The notes below the pieces were generated by a model. It saw only the letters and a program-made list of their open reading frames with translations, was not told the origin of the DNA and did no database searches. This document shows, in pieces, positions 44,132-53,421 of a stretch of DNA of 64,000 nt. The stretch lies in NCBI RefSeq assembly GCF_016653315.1, contig NZ_NHSH01000070.1, positions 1 through 64,000 on the forward strand. Reading direction: 5' to 3'. This DNA is from Halochromatium roseum (GTDB lineage Bacteria; Pseudomonadota; Gammaproteobacteria; Chromatiales; Chromatiaceae). Position numbers and translations under genes: made by a program. Within the stretch, counting starts at the first letter, position 1, and each line of letters starts with the position of its first letter.

Positions 44132-44547
44132 ACCAACTCAAGGGCCGACCCTGTCGCGTCTACCCAAGTGACATGAAGGTTCATATCGCCACCGCCGAGG
44201 TGGGGGCCTATCCCGATGTGGTGGTGATCTGCGGCGAGCGCGACTTCCACGACGGACGGCGCGACGTCGTCACCAATCCGACGCTGATCGTCGAAGTGCT
44301 CTCGGACTCCACCGAAGCCTATGATCGCGGCGACAAGTTCCGCTACTACCGAAGCCTGCCAAGCCTGCAAGCCTATCTGCTGCTGTCGCAGGATCGGATA
44401 CAGGCCGAGCTATTCATCCGTCAGTCGGACGGAACCTGGCGTCTTAGCACCTATCAGGAGTCCTCCGAATCCATCCCGCTCTCGGTGATCGAGGCCGAGT
44501 TGTCGCTGGCCGAGGTCTACGACAAGGTGGAAGGGATCAGCGGTTAG
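44132..44547 (+). pseudogene. 5'-truncated Uma2 gene copy
   Basis: This is the 3' part of a Uma2 gene nearly identical to the one at 40093-40677, missing the first 56 or so codons. An internal ATG at 44173 could give a 124-residue protein (MKVHIATAEVGAYPDVVVICG) that still includes LIVEVLSDST and DRGDKFRYY. The N-terminal strands are lost, so a functional product is doubtful. Confidence 0.7.
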
Positions 44548-44548
44548 G
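44132..44548 (+). repeat. 417-bp direct repeat of the Uma2 gene 3' end
   Basis: This copy matches 40262-40678 at a constant offset of 3870 bp, with about 15 mismatches by eye (roughly 96% identity) and no gaps. It begins abruptly at accaactcaaggg and ends one base after the stop codon. The two copies flank the VapC, IS3, pilin and Sel1 segment and could recombine to delete or amplify it. Confidence 0.85.
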
Positions 44549-44564
44549 ACTCGGGGCCGGTCTC

Positions 44565-44637
44565 AGCCGCGGGTCGCATGGCATGGGCGGCCTGCGTTCG
44601 TGTCGCGCTCGCTGCTCAGAATGTCAGCGAGACGCAT
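44565..44637 (-). pseudogene. Duplicated 5' end of the exporter permease
   Basis: The minus strand restarts MRLADILSS at base 44637, overlapping the ATPase stop by 14 bp, then diverges after about 10-20 codons. It matches the start of the intact permease at 39435 and its upstream ATPase tail. It marks the right edge of the segment that split the exporter operon. Confidence 0.7.
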
Positions 44638-45310
44638 CGCCGAGGATGGCTCCGTCGTCCATCTGGATGCGCCGTTGGGCGCGCTCGCCGAGGCTGGCAT
44701 CGTGGGTGACGACGACCAGAGTCAGCCCCTTGGCGTTGAGCGCCTCCAGGGTCGCGATCACCTCCTCGCCGGAGGCGCGGTCGAGATTGCCGGTGGGCTC
44801 GTCGGCCAGGATCAGGTCGGGCTCGGTGACCGTGGCGCGGGCGATGGCGACGCGCTGGCGCTGGCCGCCAGAGAGCTGGTCGGGACGATGGTTGGCACGG
44901 TCGCCAAGACCCAGCGCCGCCAGGGTCTCGGTCACCCGTGCTCGGCGCGGCTTGACTGGCCTACTGGCCAGGATCAAGGGCAGCTCGACGTTCTCGAAGG
45001 CGGTCAGCCGCGGGATCAGATGAAAGGCCTGGAAGACGAAGCCGATGCGCTCACGGCGCAGCCGGGCGCGCTGTTCTTCGTTGAGGCGCGTGGTCTCGGT
45101 GCCGTCGAAGCGATACTGTCCGGCATCGGGCCGGTCGAGCAGGCCGAGGATGTTGAGCAAGGTGCTCTTGCCAGAGCCTGATGGGCCCATCACCGCCACA
45201 TAATCGCCCGCGGTTAGTTCCAGATCGACCGCGCGCAGAGCATGCACTTGTTCGTCACCGACCTGGAACTGGCGCTCGATGCCGATGAGTTGGATCATCC
45301 GTTCGAGCAC
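44624..45310 (-). CDS. ABC transporter ATPase (MacB/LolD-like)
   Basis: The 228-residue nucleotide-binding protein has Walker A GPSGSGKST (residues 42-50), Q-loop FVFQAFHLIPRLTAFENVELPL, signature LSGGQRQRVAIARA, Walker B LILADEPTGNLD and a switch His in VVVTHD. It belongs to the LolD/MacB family, which powers FtsX-type permeases from the cytoplasmic side. It begins 6 bp after the fusion-protein gene. The permease that should follow is now about 5 kb away. Confidence 0.93.
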   Translation of the reverse strand: MLERMIQLIGIERQFQVGDEQVHALRAVDLELTAGDYVAVMGPSGSGKSTLLNILGLLDRPDAGQYRFDGTETTRLNEEQRARLRRERIGFVFQAFHLIPRLTAFENVELPLILASRPVKPRRARVTETLAALGLGDRANHRPDQLSGGQRQRVAIARATVTEPDLILADEPTGNLDRASGEEVIATLEALNAKGLTLVVVTHDASLGERAQRRIQMDDGAILGDASR

Positions 45311-45316
45311 CTGAGT

Positions 45317-46474
45317 TCAATCATCATCGGCGACCGCGGCGGCTCCAGGCGCAACGCCCTCGCGGCCAAGTGAAAGCACGACTTGCTCGCCGACGCCGAG
45401 GCCGGAGACGACCTCGGTCTGCTCCCAGTTGCCGAGTCCGGTCTTGATCGCGCGCTCGGCAAGGACGCCGTCGGCGAGCAGCAGCACGCTAGCGGTCTCG
45501 CCGGCGCGGATCGCCGCGGTCGGGATACGCAGGACGTCCTGATGGCGATCAATGATGATCTCGACATCGGCGCTGTAGCCGGCCAGCAGCGCCCGGTCGG
45601 CGGGCGGCTCGGCGATCACCACCTCGACCTCGACGGTGCGCGCCTGCTTCTCCTGATCCAGCACATAGGGCGCGATGCGGCGCAGGGTTCCGGCGAGCAC
45701 CTGATCGCCGAAGGCATCGAGCGTGACGCGGGCATCCAGGCCGAGGCGGACCTTGGCGGCATCGACCTCGTCGATCGGTGCCGAGATGTAGAAGCAGGCA
45801 TCATCGATCAGGTCCACCGCCGGCGGGGTCGGGATGCCGGGCGGGGAAGGGGTGACGTACTCGTTCAGCTCGCCAGAGACCTCGGCGACGACGCCGGCGA
45901 AGGGGGCGGTCAGGCGCGTGCGCTCCAGCTCGGCCTGCGCGACGCCGATCCGCGCCTTGCTGACCAGCGCCGAGGCCCGCGCCGCTTCGCAATCCGCGCG
46001 CCCGGCCTGAGCGGCGGTGATGGCGCGGTCGAGGGCCTCCTCGGAGGTCATGTTGCGCGCCTCCAGCTTGACCTGGCGCGCCGCCTCGCGCTCGGCCTGA
46101 TCGGCCTTGAGGCAGGCGGCCAGCGAGCGGGCCTCGGCGGCCTCGGCCTCGCGCTCGGCCAGGGTGACGCGGGCCTGCAGATCCTGATTCCAGAGTTCGA
46201 GCAGCAGTTGCCCGGCCTCAACGCGGTCGCCTTCGTGCACGGCCAGCGTCTCGATCTGGCCGCCGGTGCCAGGTGCCAGCCGCGCCCGTCGGCAGGCCTT
46301 GACGGTGCCCGCGCGGGTATTGGCGACCACCTCCTCGACCAGTCCGCGCTCGACGCCCTGCACCCGCACCGCGATCGGCCGTGGCCGCGAGAGCAGCCAC
46401 CAACCGCCGATCGCGGTCGCCAGCATGAGGAGTGTCAATAGGGCTCGAACGGGGATGCGCATGGGTGGCTGCAA
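45317..46474 (-). CDS. HlyD/MacA-type membrane fusion protein
   Basis: The 385-residue periplasmic adaptor has an N-terminal anchor (PVRALLTLLMLATAIGGWWLLS), a lipoyl-like half (GTGGQIETLAVHEGDRVEAGQLLLELWNQDL), a helical hairpin rich in Ala/Glu/Arg (residues about 100-180), the second lipoyl half (LTAPFAGVVAEVSGEL) and a beta-barrel region. It would link the inner-membrane ABC transporter to an outer-membrane channel. Either Met1 or Met5 may be the start. It is the first gene of the exporter operon. Confidence 0.88.
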   Translation of the reverse strand: MQPPMRIPVRALLTLLMLATAIGGWWLLSRPRPIAVRVQGVERGLVEEVVANTRAGTVKACRRARLAPGTGGQIETLAVHEGDRVEAGQLLLELWNQDLQARVTLAEREAEAAEARSLAACLKADQAEREAARQVKLEARNMTSEEALDRAITAAQAGRADCEAARASALVSKARIGVAQAELERTRLTAPFAGVVAEVSGELNEYVTPSPPGIPTPPAVDLIDDACFYISAPIDEVDAAKVRLGLDARVTLDAFGDQVLAGTLRRIAPYVLDQEKQARTVEVEVVIAEPPADRALLAGYSADVEIIIDRHQDVLRIPTAAIRAGETASVLLLADGVLAERAIKTGLGNWEQTEVVSGLGVGEQVVLSLGREGVAPGAAAVADDD

Positions 46475-46482
46475 CCGCCACC

Positions 46483-47328
46483 TCAGTCCCGGAGGTCGTC
46501 CGGGTCAATGCCGAGTTCGCGCAGCTTTGCGGCCATGACCTTGGCGCGCTGGGTTTCGGTTTCGGCCCGCTGGGCCTCTGCCTCGGCCCGCAGTCGGTCG
46601 CGCTGCCAGCCGGGCAGCACGAAGTCGGCATAGACCGGATCATCGAGCAGCATGGCGTCTTCGGGGCGGCGCAGCAGATCGGCGACCCGGAACTGAAAGC
46701 CGGGGAGGACAGCGGATGCGATGATGCCATCAACCTCAGGGATGGGGCGGTAGCGTCCGGATGCGGGCTCGCGACGGTAGAAGGCTCGTAGCTCGGGGTC
46801 GGCATGCAGGATGTAGTATTCAGGCACGCCGGCGGCGGCATATTCGCGCTTCTTCTGGCGGGTGTCGCGCTCGATGTCGGCCCGCTTAAGGTCTGATAGG
46901 GCCTCGATGCAGAGGTCGTAGATGCCGCGGTAGGACGTGTCCTGCAGCAGCAGCGGCTTGGGGTTGGCGTTGTGGACCACGGCCATGTCGGGGCGGCGAA
47001 TGACGGTACCGGTAGGCAGTGTCAGGCGGAAGCCCATGTCCAGGCCAGTGAGCGCGGCGATCGGGCGGCTCGCCACGAAGGTGGCAAGCAGCCTCAGCAG
47101 CCAGGCATAGATGAGAAAGGTTTCCTGATTCGACACCGGCTTCTCCTCGAGTATGCCGTTGTTCCATTCGTAGCAGATCTCTGATTGACCGTAGTAGTCG
47201 CGCCAGTAGACCTCCTCCGAGACACGGCGGCCGGCCTCGGAAGGGGAGCTGAAATCAAGGTCGCTCGGTAGCAACCGCTCGGCCGTTGTCGGTGAGCGCT
47301 GGGGGTGGGCAAGGGCTTGGTCTGACAT
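46483..47328 (-). CDS. Uma2 family (DUF820) protein with charged C-terminal tail
   Basis: The ATG at 47328 (MSDQALAHPQRSP) is preferred over one 126 bp upstream because it follows a GGCGAG-like Shine-Dalgarno and starts near the domain. The 281-residue protein has YWRDYYGQSEICYEWNNG, RRPDMAVVHNANP, CIEALSDLKRADIERDTRQKKREYAAAGVPEYYIL, giving the PD...E...K pattern of Uma2. The tail (RLRAEAEAQRAETETQRAK) is a short heptad-like helix seen in the longer Uma2 subtype. It ends 8 bp before the fusion-protein gene. Confidence 0.82.
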   Translation of the reverse strand: MSDQALAHPQRSPTTAERLLPSDLDFSSPSEAGRRVSEEVYWRDYYGQSEICYEWNNGILEEKPVSNQETFLIYAWLLRLLATFVASRPIAALTGLDMGFRLTLPTGTVIRRPDMAVVHNANPKPLLLQDTSYRGIYDLCIEALSDLKRADIERDTRQKKREYAAAGVPEYYILHADPELRAFYRREPASGRYRPIPEVDGIIASAVLPGFQFRVADLLRRPEDAMLLDDPVYADFVLPGWQRDRLRAEAEAQRAETETQRAKVMAAKLRELGIDPDDLRD

Positions 47329-47529
47329 GGCATCTCGCCTCGCTGGAGCGGATTCGGTCATCAGGGTTGGAAACCCTATCACGGTCGCCGCAGAATCGGC
47401 GACGACAACCGCTGCATTGGTTCTTCTACTGCGTCGGTCCTTCTCTAGGGGCATCCTGATCTATATCCTGGGGTCTCTTTAACCATAGCTCCAAGCCCTC
47501 CTTGACTTACTGACTTACGCGCGAAGCCT

Positions 47530-48027
47530 ATGACCAATACTTCGACCAACGACCTAGCCAGGGACGTCGCGGCAAGCCCCTTCCTGCAGGCCTTTCGCGG
47601 TAGCTTCACATCAGCCTTGCGCTGGAGCGATCTAGACGCGCTCTGGATGCGACTGCGCACCGATGCCAAGGGTGGTTGGTACCTCTATGCCATCGGCGAG
47701 CCGCCGCCGGAGGCCCCAGCCGATCAGGCGATGGTGGAGCGCTTCATCGATGAGATCGATGCCTTGCTGCGCCGCGAGCACGATGAGCGCCTGTGCGGCA
47801 TCGTCTACGCCGACGACCTGCGCATCCCGAGTCTGGTGAAGATCTACGATCCCAATAATCTTGGCGTGGCTTGCGGCTCGAGTAGCCATCCGCCACTGCC
47901 GGGCTGGGTGATGAGCAAGTTGCCGCCGGTCGATCTGCCGGCGACCCAATTGGTGCCGAAAAGCCGTCGGCGCTGGTGGCAGGGGTTGTTCGGGGGCACT
48001 AAGGGGGTACCTAAGGGGGGCACCTAA
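47530..48027 (+). CDS. Conserved-looking hypothetical protein
   Basis: The 165-residue soluble protein has no family I can name. It contains SALRWSDLDALWMRLRTDAKGGWYLY, an acidic helix with RREHDERLCGIVYADD, and SLVKIYDPNNLGVACGSSSHPPLPGWVMSKLPP, a pattern that looks conserved rather than random. The C-terminal GGTKGVPKGGT is encoded by a short G-rich tandem repeat that runs over the stop codon. No operon partner is evident. Confidence 0.65.
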   Translation: MTNTSTNDLARDVAASPFLQAFRGSFTSALRWSDLDALWMRLRTDAKGGWYLYAIGEPPPEAPADQAMVERFIDEIDALLRREHDERLCGIVYADDLRIPSLVKIYDPNNLGVACGSSSHPPLPGWVMSKLPPVDLPATQLVPKSRRRWWQGLFGGTKGVPKGGT

Positions 48028-48034
48028 GGGGGCA
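47992..48034. repeat. G-rich tandem repeat across a stop codon
   Basis: Units of 11-13 bp resembling gggggcacctaa are repeated about three and a half times. They encode the last residues of the preceding gene, and the stop codon (TAA, 48025-48027) is part of a unit, so unit changes would alter the C-terminus. Confidence 0.6.
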
Positions 48035-48304
48035 ACGAGCTGAGCCGATCGCAGGCTGGTCAATCGACCTGATTGCCGGATCAATCAAGCTAAGGCCGGT
48101 TCTGGTCAGCCTCGTATCCTGTGCTCAAAGATGGTGCTTCTGGGGCTAGCCTGGTGCTGTCTCATGATCCTTACACGTCCTTAGCGTTTCGGTTCGCTAT
48201 ACTCGCCGATTCAAGTGTCGGGCAGGCTTGGCCGCGGCTGTTCACACCCGTCGATCTCACTTGCTGATTCTCACTTGCTGATCTCACCAATTTGGAGGCG
48301 CCTC
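48028..48304. promoter_or_regulatory. Upstream region of ridA
   Basis: No gene is seen here. The region ends in a strong ribosome-binding site (ggagg at 48293-48297) 7 bp before the ridA ATG. A short repeat of tcacttgctgat occurs near 48257-48281. No clear -35/-10 pair stands out. Confidence 0.35.
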
Positions 48305-48691
48305 ATGGCCAAACAGATCATCCATAGCGAACAGGCGCCGGCCGCGATCGGCCCCTATTCGCAAGCGGTGCGTGCCGGTGATACCGTTTTCCTCTCCGGC
48401 CAGATCCCGCTGGTGCCAGGAACGGGTGAGCTGGTGACCGGCGACATCCAGATGCAGGCTCGGCAGGTGTTCAGCAACCTGGCGGCGGTGGCTGAGGCGG
48501 CAGGCGGCGACCTTGGCGATTTGGTCAAGCTCAACATCTTTCTCACCGATCTTGCACATTTTCCATTGGTCAACGAGGTGATGACGGAGATCTTCGACGA
48601 GCCTTATCCAGCGCGTGCGGCGATCGGAGTAGCGGCCCTACCTAAAGGCGCTGAGATCGAGATGGATGCGATTATGGTCCTCGGCGACTGA
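48305..48691 (+). CDS. ridA: Reactive imine/enamine deaminase
   Basis: RidA (YjgF family) hydrolyses reactive 2-aminoacrylate and similar intermediates. The 128-residue protein shows [34 protein letters not shown], a [22 protein letters not shown] helix and the C-terminal [22 protein letters not shown] motif with the conserved Arg. The ATG at 48305 follows a perfect GGAGG. It is followed 13 bp later by mltB. Confidence 0.95.
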   Translation: MAKQIIHSEQAPAAIGPYSQAVRAGDTVFLSGQIPLVPGTGELVTGDIQMQARQVFSNLAAVAEAAGGDLGDLVKLNIFLTDLAHFPLVNEVMTEIFDEPYPARAAIGVAALPKGAEIEMDAIMVLGD

Positions 48692-48704
48692 TCTGGAGCA
48701 TCCC

Positions 48705-49964
48705 ATGCGATTACCATTTCTTCTCCCGCTCCCACTGATGCTTCTGCTGACACTCGCCTTTGCACTGCTTTTAATCAGTGGTTGCAGTTCCAGTCCGAGC
48801 AAGCAGGCGGCTAGCTCGGGCGCCAGGCTCTCCCCTGACCTGAAGCTGAGCAGTCCTAGTCCTCAGGCAACCTCATTTGCCGGTGTGCGCCAGGCCTCGT
48901 TCAGCTCAGTTGATGACGCTGGGGCTGCCGGTGACGCCGGGGCTGCGAGCAGATCTGCTGTGGGCGGCGTCGCTCGTGGTGACTTCGCCGGACGCGCCGA
49001 TGTCGATCGGTTTGTTGCGCGCATGGCGTCGAAAGGATTGGATCGCGCCCAGGTGGTGCGCACCCTCGAGCGCGCCGAGCATGATCCCTCGATCATCCGA
49101 TACATGGATAAACAGTGGCGCCCAGCCTCGGGTCCGACCGGAGCCTGGACGCGCTACCGCAGCCGCCACATCACGCCGGCGATGCTCGACAAGGGCAGTG
49201 CCTTTTGGACGCGGCATGCCAGGACGCTCGATCAGGCCTCGCGCAAATACGGTGTGCCGCCTGAATACATCGTCGCCATCATCGGCATCGAGACGCGCTG
49301 GGGTGGCTTCATGGGCACGCATCGCATCATCGATGCCCTGGCAACCCTGGCCTTCGACTATCCGCGCCGTGCCGATTACTTCCAGGACGAGCTGGCGCAC
49401 TATTTGTTAATGGCCGAGGATCAGGGGTTCGACCCATTGCAGCCGGAGGGGTCCTTTGCGGGTGCGATGGGGCTGGGGCAGTTCATGCCCTCAAGCTGGC
49501 ATGACTATGCGGTCGATTTCGATGGCGATGGCCGGCGCGATCTCTGGAACCCAGTAGACGCGATCGGCAGCGTTGCGCGCTACTTCAATGCCCATGGTTG
49601 GCAGCCGGGCGCGGCTGTGGTCGCGCGGGCGAGCGGTGGTGCGGGGCTACCCTGGTCGACCGATACCGGCTTCAAGACCAACTACTCTGTGGCCAATCTC
49701 AAGGCGAAGGGGATTCAGCCCGCGGTGGCGCTGCCCGACCAACGTCAGGTGAGTCTGTTGCGCTTGGATGCGGCCGGCGGTCTTGAATACTGGGTCGGCT
49801 TCGAGAATTTCTATGTCATCACCCGTTACAACAACAGCACCTATTATGCGATGACGGTGCACCAACTGGCGCAGGCGCTGCGCGCGCGGCGTGGCCTCAA
49901 ACAGCCGACCTTGCGCATGACCGATCAGCCTGGCTCGGGCGCCTCAGCTGCTCCCGCCGGCTGA
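48705..49964 (+). CDS. mltB: Membrane-bound lytic murein transglycosylase B
   Basis: The 419-residue lipoprotein has a signal peptide ending in a lipobox (LLISGC), so it is anchored, probably in the outer membrane. The transglycosylase domain includes YIVAIIGIETRWGGFMGTHR with the catalytic Glu near 196, GSFAGAMGLGQFMPSSWHDYAVDFDGDG and NNSTYYAMTVHQLAQAL. It cleaves peptidoglycan glycan strands to 1,6-anhydro ends. A Ser/Ala-rich linker of about 70 residues follows the lipobox. Confidence 0.92.
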   Translation: MRLPFLLPLPLMLLLTLAFALLLISGCSSSPSKQAASSGARLSPDLKLSSPSPQATSFAGVRQASFSSVDDAGAAGDAGAASRSAVGGVARGDFAGRADVDRFVARMASKGLDRAQVVRTLERAEHDPSIIRYMDKQWRPASGPTGAWTRYRSRHITPAMLDKGSAFWTRHARTLDQASRKYGVPPEYIVAIIGIETRWGGFMGTHRIIDALATLAFDYPRRADYFQDELAHYLLMAEDQGFDPLQPEGSFAGAMGLGQFMPSSWHDYAVDFDGDGRRDLWNPVDAIGSVARYFNAHGWQPGAAVVARASGGAGLPWSTDTGFKTNYSVANLKAKGIQPAVALPDQRQVSLLRLDAAGGLEYWVGFENFYVITRYNNSTYYAMTVHQLAQALRARRGLKQPTLRMTDQPGSGASAAPAG

Positions 49965-49985
49965 CGGACGAGGCCCAATCCGCTC

Positions 49986-52166
49986 TTGGACCAGATCCCG
50001 GTTGAGCAGCTCAAGGGCGTCGGGCCGCGCATCTCCGAGCGGCTGCAGCGGCTCGGCATCCTGACGCTGCAGGATCTGCTCTTCCATCTGCCGCTGCGCT
50101 ATCAGGACCGCACTCGGCTGCGGCCGCTGGCTGACTTAGTCATCCATGAGGAGGTATTGGTCGAAGGGGAGGTCGTCGATGCCCAGATCGCTCAGGGCCG
50201 GCGGCGCTCGCTGAAGATCCGCATCGAGGACGGCCGCGGTGCCCTGTTGCTGCGGTTTTTCTACTTCACCCGCACTCAGATCGAAGCGATGCGTCCGGGG
50301 CGGCGGCTGCGCTGCTTCGGTGAGGTCCGTCAAGGGCCGCAGATGTTGGAGATGGTGCATCCGGAGCTGCAGTCGCTGGAGCAGCCGGCGGGTCAAACGG
50401 ATGGCTCGGCGACTGGTCCGGAATCGGGCTCGGCGAGCGGTTCAGCCATTGACCCGACGACTGGTCAAGCGGTTAGTGCGCCAGCGAATCCGGAGCCGGC
50501 TGGCCGACTGACTCCGATCTATCCAGCCACCGAGGGTCTGCAGCAGACCAGTCTGCGCGCACTCACCGATCAGGCCCTCGATCGCCTGCAGCACGATTCT
50601 GCTGCGCTCAAGGACTGGATTCCCACCAGCCTGACAGCGCCACTTCAGCTACCCGCGCTTGCCAACGCCTTGCTCCTGCTCCATCGACCGCCCGCCGATG
50701 CAGGCGCTGAGCTGACGACGGCGCTGCTCGAGCGCAGCCATCCGGCCTTCCAACGCCTGGCCTTCGACGAGATGTTGGCGCATCAGCTGGCCTTGCGGCG
50801 GCTGCGCCGGGCGCGCGGTGCGCAACGTGCTCCGGTGCTGCGGGGCGATAACTCACTGCGCGAGCGGCTGCGGGCGCAGCTGCCCTTCCAGCTCACGGGC
50901 GCTCAGCAGCGCGTGTTGGATGAGATCGCCGCGGATCTGGAGCAACCGCGGCCGATGATGCGGCTGCTGCTCGGCGATGTCGGCTCCGGCAAGACGGTGG
51001 TCGCGGCGATGGCCGCGCTGCAGGTGCTTGAGGCCGGACATCAGGTCGCGCTGATGGCGCCGACTGAGCTGCTTTCCGAGCAGCATCTGCAGAGTCTGCA
51101 GCAGTGGCTGGAGCCGCTGCGGATCGAGCTGGCTTGGCTCTCCGGGCGGCACTCGGGCAGTGAGCGCGCGCTGATCCTTGAGCGCATCGCCGATGGCCAG
51201 GCGCGGGTGGTGGTTGGCACCCACGCGCTGTTTCAGGCCGAGGTGCGCTTCGCCGAGCTTGGGCTGGTGATCATCGATGAACAGCACCGCTTTGGGGTGC
51301 ATCAGCGCCTGAGCCTGCGCGAGAAGGGCGAGCGTGATGGCGCGATTCCGCACCAACTGATCATGACCGCCACCCCGATCCCGCGCTCGCTTGCGATGTC
51401 GGCCTATGGCGACCTGGATCTGTCTGAGATCGATGAGCTTCCGCCGGGGCGCAAACCGATCGCCACAGTCGCGGTCCCGGACAGTCGACGCGATGAGGTG
51501 ATTGAGCGCGTCCATGCGGGCTGCCGAGAAGGGCGTCAGACGTACTGGGTGTGCACCCTGGTCGAGGAGTCCGATGCGCTGCAGGCGCAAGCCGCCGAGG
51601 ATGCCGCCGCCGATCTGCGCGAGCGGTTGCCGGGGCTGCGCATTGGCTTGGTGCATGGTCGGATCAAGGCGCAGGAGCGGGCGTCGGTGATGGCGGCATT
51701 CAAGGCTGGCGAGCTGGATCTGCTGGTGGCGACGACGGTGATCGAGGTCGGCGTGGATGTACCCAACGCCAGCTTGATGATCATCGAGAATCCGGAACGG
51801 CTCGGCTTGGCGCAGCTGCATCAGCTGCGGGGTCGCGTTGGTCGCGGCAGCATCGACAGTGTTTGCTTGCTGCTGTACCACCCGCCGCTGACGCGCGCGG
51901 CCCGTGAGCGGCTGGATATCCTACGCCGCGAGGCGAGTGGCTTTCGTATTGCCGAGGCCGATCTGCGCATGCGTGGTGCCGGTGAGGTGTTGGGAACCCG
52001 CCAGGCGGGCGCGATTCAGTTTCGGCTGGCGGACCCGATGCGAGATGCCGCGCTCGCGCTCGCGGCACGGCACGCGGCCGATCGGTTGCTCGTGGACTGG
52101 CCTGATCATGTCGAGCCGCTGATTCGGCGTTGGCTCGGCCGTCGTGACGATTACGGCCATGTCTAA
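49986..52166 (+). CDS. recG: ATP-dependent DNA helicase RecG
   Basis: RecG remodels stalled forks and Holliday junctions. The TTG at 49986 starts VEQLKGVGPRISERLQRLGI, the usual N-terminal wedge region; no better ATG is available. The helicase core has GDVGSGKTVVA near 331, MAPTELLSEQH, VIIDEQHRFGV near 429, MTATPIPRSL, VHGRIKAQER and QLHQLRGRVGRG. A low-complexity Gly/Ser/Pro-rich insert of about 35 residues lies within the N-terminal domain near 135-170. At 726 residues it is a little longer than the E. coli protein. Confidence 0.94.
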   Translation: MDQIPVEQLKGVGPRISERLQRLGILTLQDLLFHLPLRYQDRTRLRPLADLVIHEEVLVEGEVVDAQIAQGRRRSLKIRIEDGRGALLLRFFYFTRTQIEAMRPGRRLRCFGEVRQGPQMLEMVHPELQSLEQPAGQTDGSATGPESGSASGSAIDPTTGQAVSAPANPEPAGRLTPIYPATEGLQQTSLRALTDQALDRLQHDSAALKDWIPTSLTAPLQLPALANALLLLHRPPADAGAELTTALLERSHPAFQRLAFDEMLAHQLALRRLRRARGAQRAPVLRGDNSLRERLRAQLPFQLTGAQQRVLDEIAADLEQPRPMMRLLLGDVGSGKTVVAAMAALQVLEAGHQVALMAPTELLSEQHLQSLQQWLEPLRIELAWLSGRHSGSERALILERIADGQARVVVGTHALFQAEVRFAELGLVIIDEQHRFGVHQRLSLREKGERDGAIPHQLIMTATPIPRSLAMSAYGDLDLSEIDELPPGRKPIATVAVPDSRRDEVIERVHAGCREGRQTYWVCTLVEESDALQAQAAEDAAADLRERLPGLRIGLVHGRIKAQERASVMAAFKAGELDLLVATTVIEVGVDVPNASLMIIENPERLGLAQLHQLRGRVGRGSIDSVCLLLYHPPLTRAARERLDILRREASGFRIAEADLRMRGAGEVLGTRQAGAIQFRLADPMRDAALALAARHAADRLLVDWPDHVEPLIRRWLGRRDDYGHV

Positions 52167-52360
52167 GCGGACCATGTCTGAGCGGGCTATCTCCAACCGG
52201 AACCGCATCTCCAACCTTCGTGGCCGTAGGCGCTATGCGATAATTATGGGTCCGAGACGTCCGCGCCCTTTGTTGCTGGCTGATGTCTCTTTTGTTCATC
52301 ACAGGTCATCGGCCTAGCTAGGCTGTGGTCTGCACTTGTCAGAGACCATCGAAGCATCGA

Positions 52361-53323
52361 ATGAGCGTTCGCGAGACCAAGATCAGCAAGCCGGGTGAGC
52401 TGCCGGTAGCGGTAGCGGCGGCATCGACATCGAGTCCAGGCCCGGCATCATCCCCTGACTGGCGTGTCCGGCTCGATGCCTACGTCCGCTTGATCCGGCT
52501 TAATAAACCGATCGGCATCTTCCTCCTGATGTGGCCCGCGCTCTGGGCACTCTGGCTTGCCGGCGAGGGCCATCCGCCCTGGCAGGTAGCCATCATCTTC
52601 GTACTCGGTGTGGTGCTGATGCGTTCCGCCGGCTGTGCGATCAACGATTTTGCCGATCGCCACCTCGATGGCCATGTCGCCCGCACCAACGCGCGACCGC
52701 TGGCGCAGGGGCTGATCAGCCCCGCTGAGGCCGTCGCGCTGTTCTTGCTGCTGAGTCTCGCCTCCTTTGGTCTGGTGCTGTTCCTGAATTGGCAAACCAT
52801 CGCGATGTCGGTGGTGGCGGTGACGCTGGCGATGATCTATCCGTTCATGAAGCGCTTCACCCATGTACCGCAGCTGTTCCTGGGGGCGGCCTTCGGCTGG
52901 GCGGTGCCGATGGCCTTCACCGCCATCCAGGAGACCATCCCGCTCTATGCCTGGGTGCTGTTCGTCGCCACGGTGATCTGGGCGCTGATCTATGACACCG
53001 AATATGCGATGGTCGACCGGGAGGACGATCTGAAGATCGGCATCAAGTCGAGCGCGATCCTCTTCGGCCGTTGGGATCGGTTGATCGTTGGCCTGCTGCA
53101 GTTGCTGATGCTGCTGATCCTGGTCTGGGTGGGGCTGCAAGCGGGTCGTGGCATGGCCTTTTTCATCGGCCTTGCAGTGGCCGCGAGTCTCTCCATCTAT
53201 CAGCAATGGCTGATCCGCGCGCGCGTGCCCAAACGCTGTTTTGAGGCCTTTCTGAATAACAACTACTTTGGCATGGCCGTCTTCATTGGTTTGGTGATCG
53301 ACTACCTTCTGAACCCAGCCTAA
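52361..53323 (+). CDS. ubiA: 4-hydroxybenzoate polyprenyltransferase
   Basis: UbiA attaches the prenyl tail to 4-hydroxybenzoate in ubiquinone synthesis, in the inner membrane. The protein starts at the ATG at 52361 and has 320 residues with about eight or nine membrane segments. The two Asp-rich motifs that bind prenyl diphosphate and Mg are NDFADRHLDGHVARTNARPL (from residue 94) and DTEYAMVDREDD. The first 30 residues before the membrane domain are a flexible Ser/Pro/Ala-rich tail. Confidence 0.94.
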   Translation: MSVRETKISKPGELPVAVAAASTSSPGPASSPDWRVRLDAYVRLIRLNKPIGIFLLMWPALWALWLAGEGHPPWQVAIIFVLGVVLMRSAGCAINDFADRHLDGHVARTNARPLAQGLISPAEAVALFLLLSLASFGLVLFLNWQTIAMSVVAVTLAMIYPFMKRFTHVPQLFLGAAFGWAVPMAFTAIQETIPLYAWVLFVATVIWALIYDTEYAMVDREDDLKIGIKSSAILFGRWDRLIVGLLQLLMLLILVWVGLQAGRGMAFFIGLAVAASLSIYQQWLIRARVPKRCFEAFLNNNYFGMAVFIGLVIDYLLNPA

Positions 53324-53421
53324 GGCCCTTTCCAGCAATGCTCGCACCATAGGGCGTGAGCTTGATGGACCCTATACTGAAAACGACTGAAATAACGACT
53401 GAAATCATCTGGAGGAGCATC

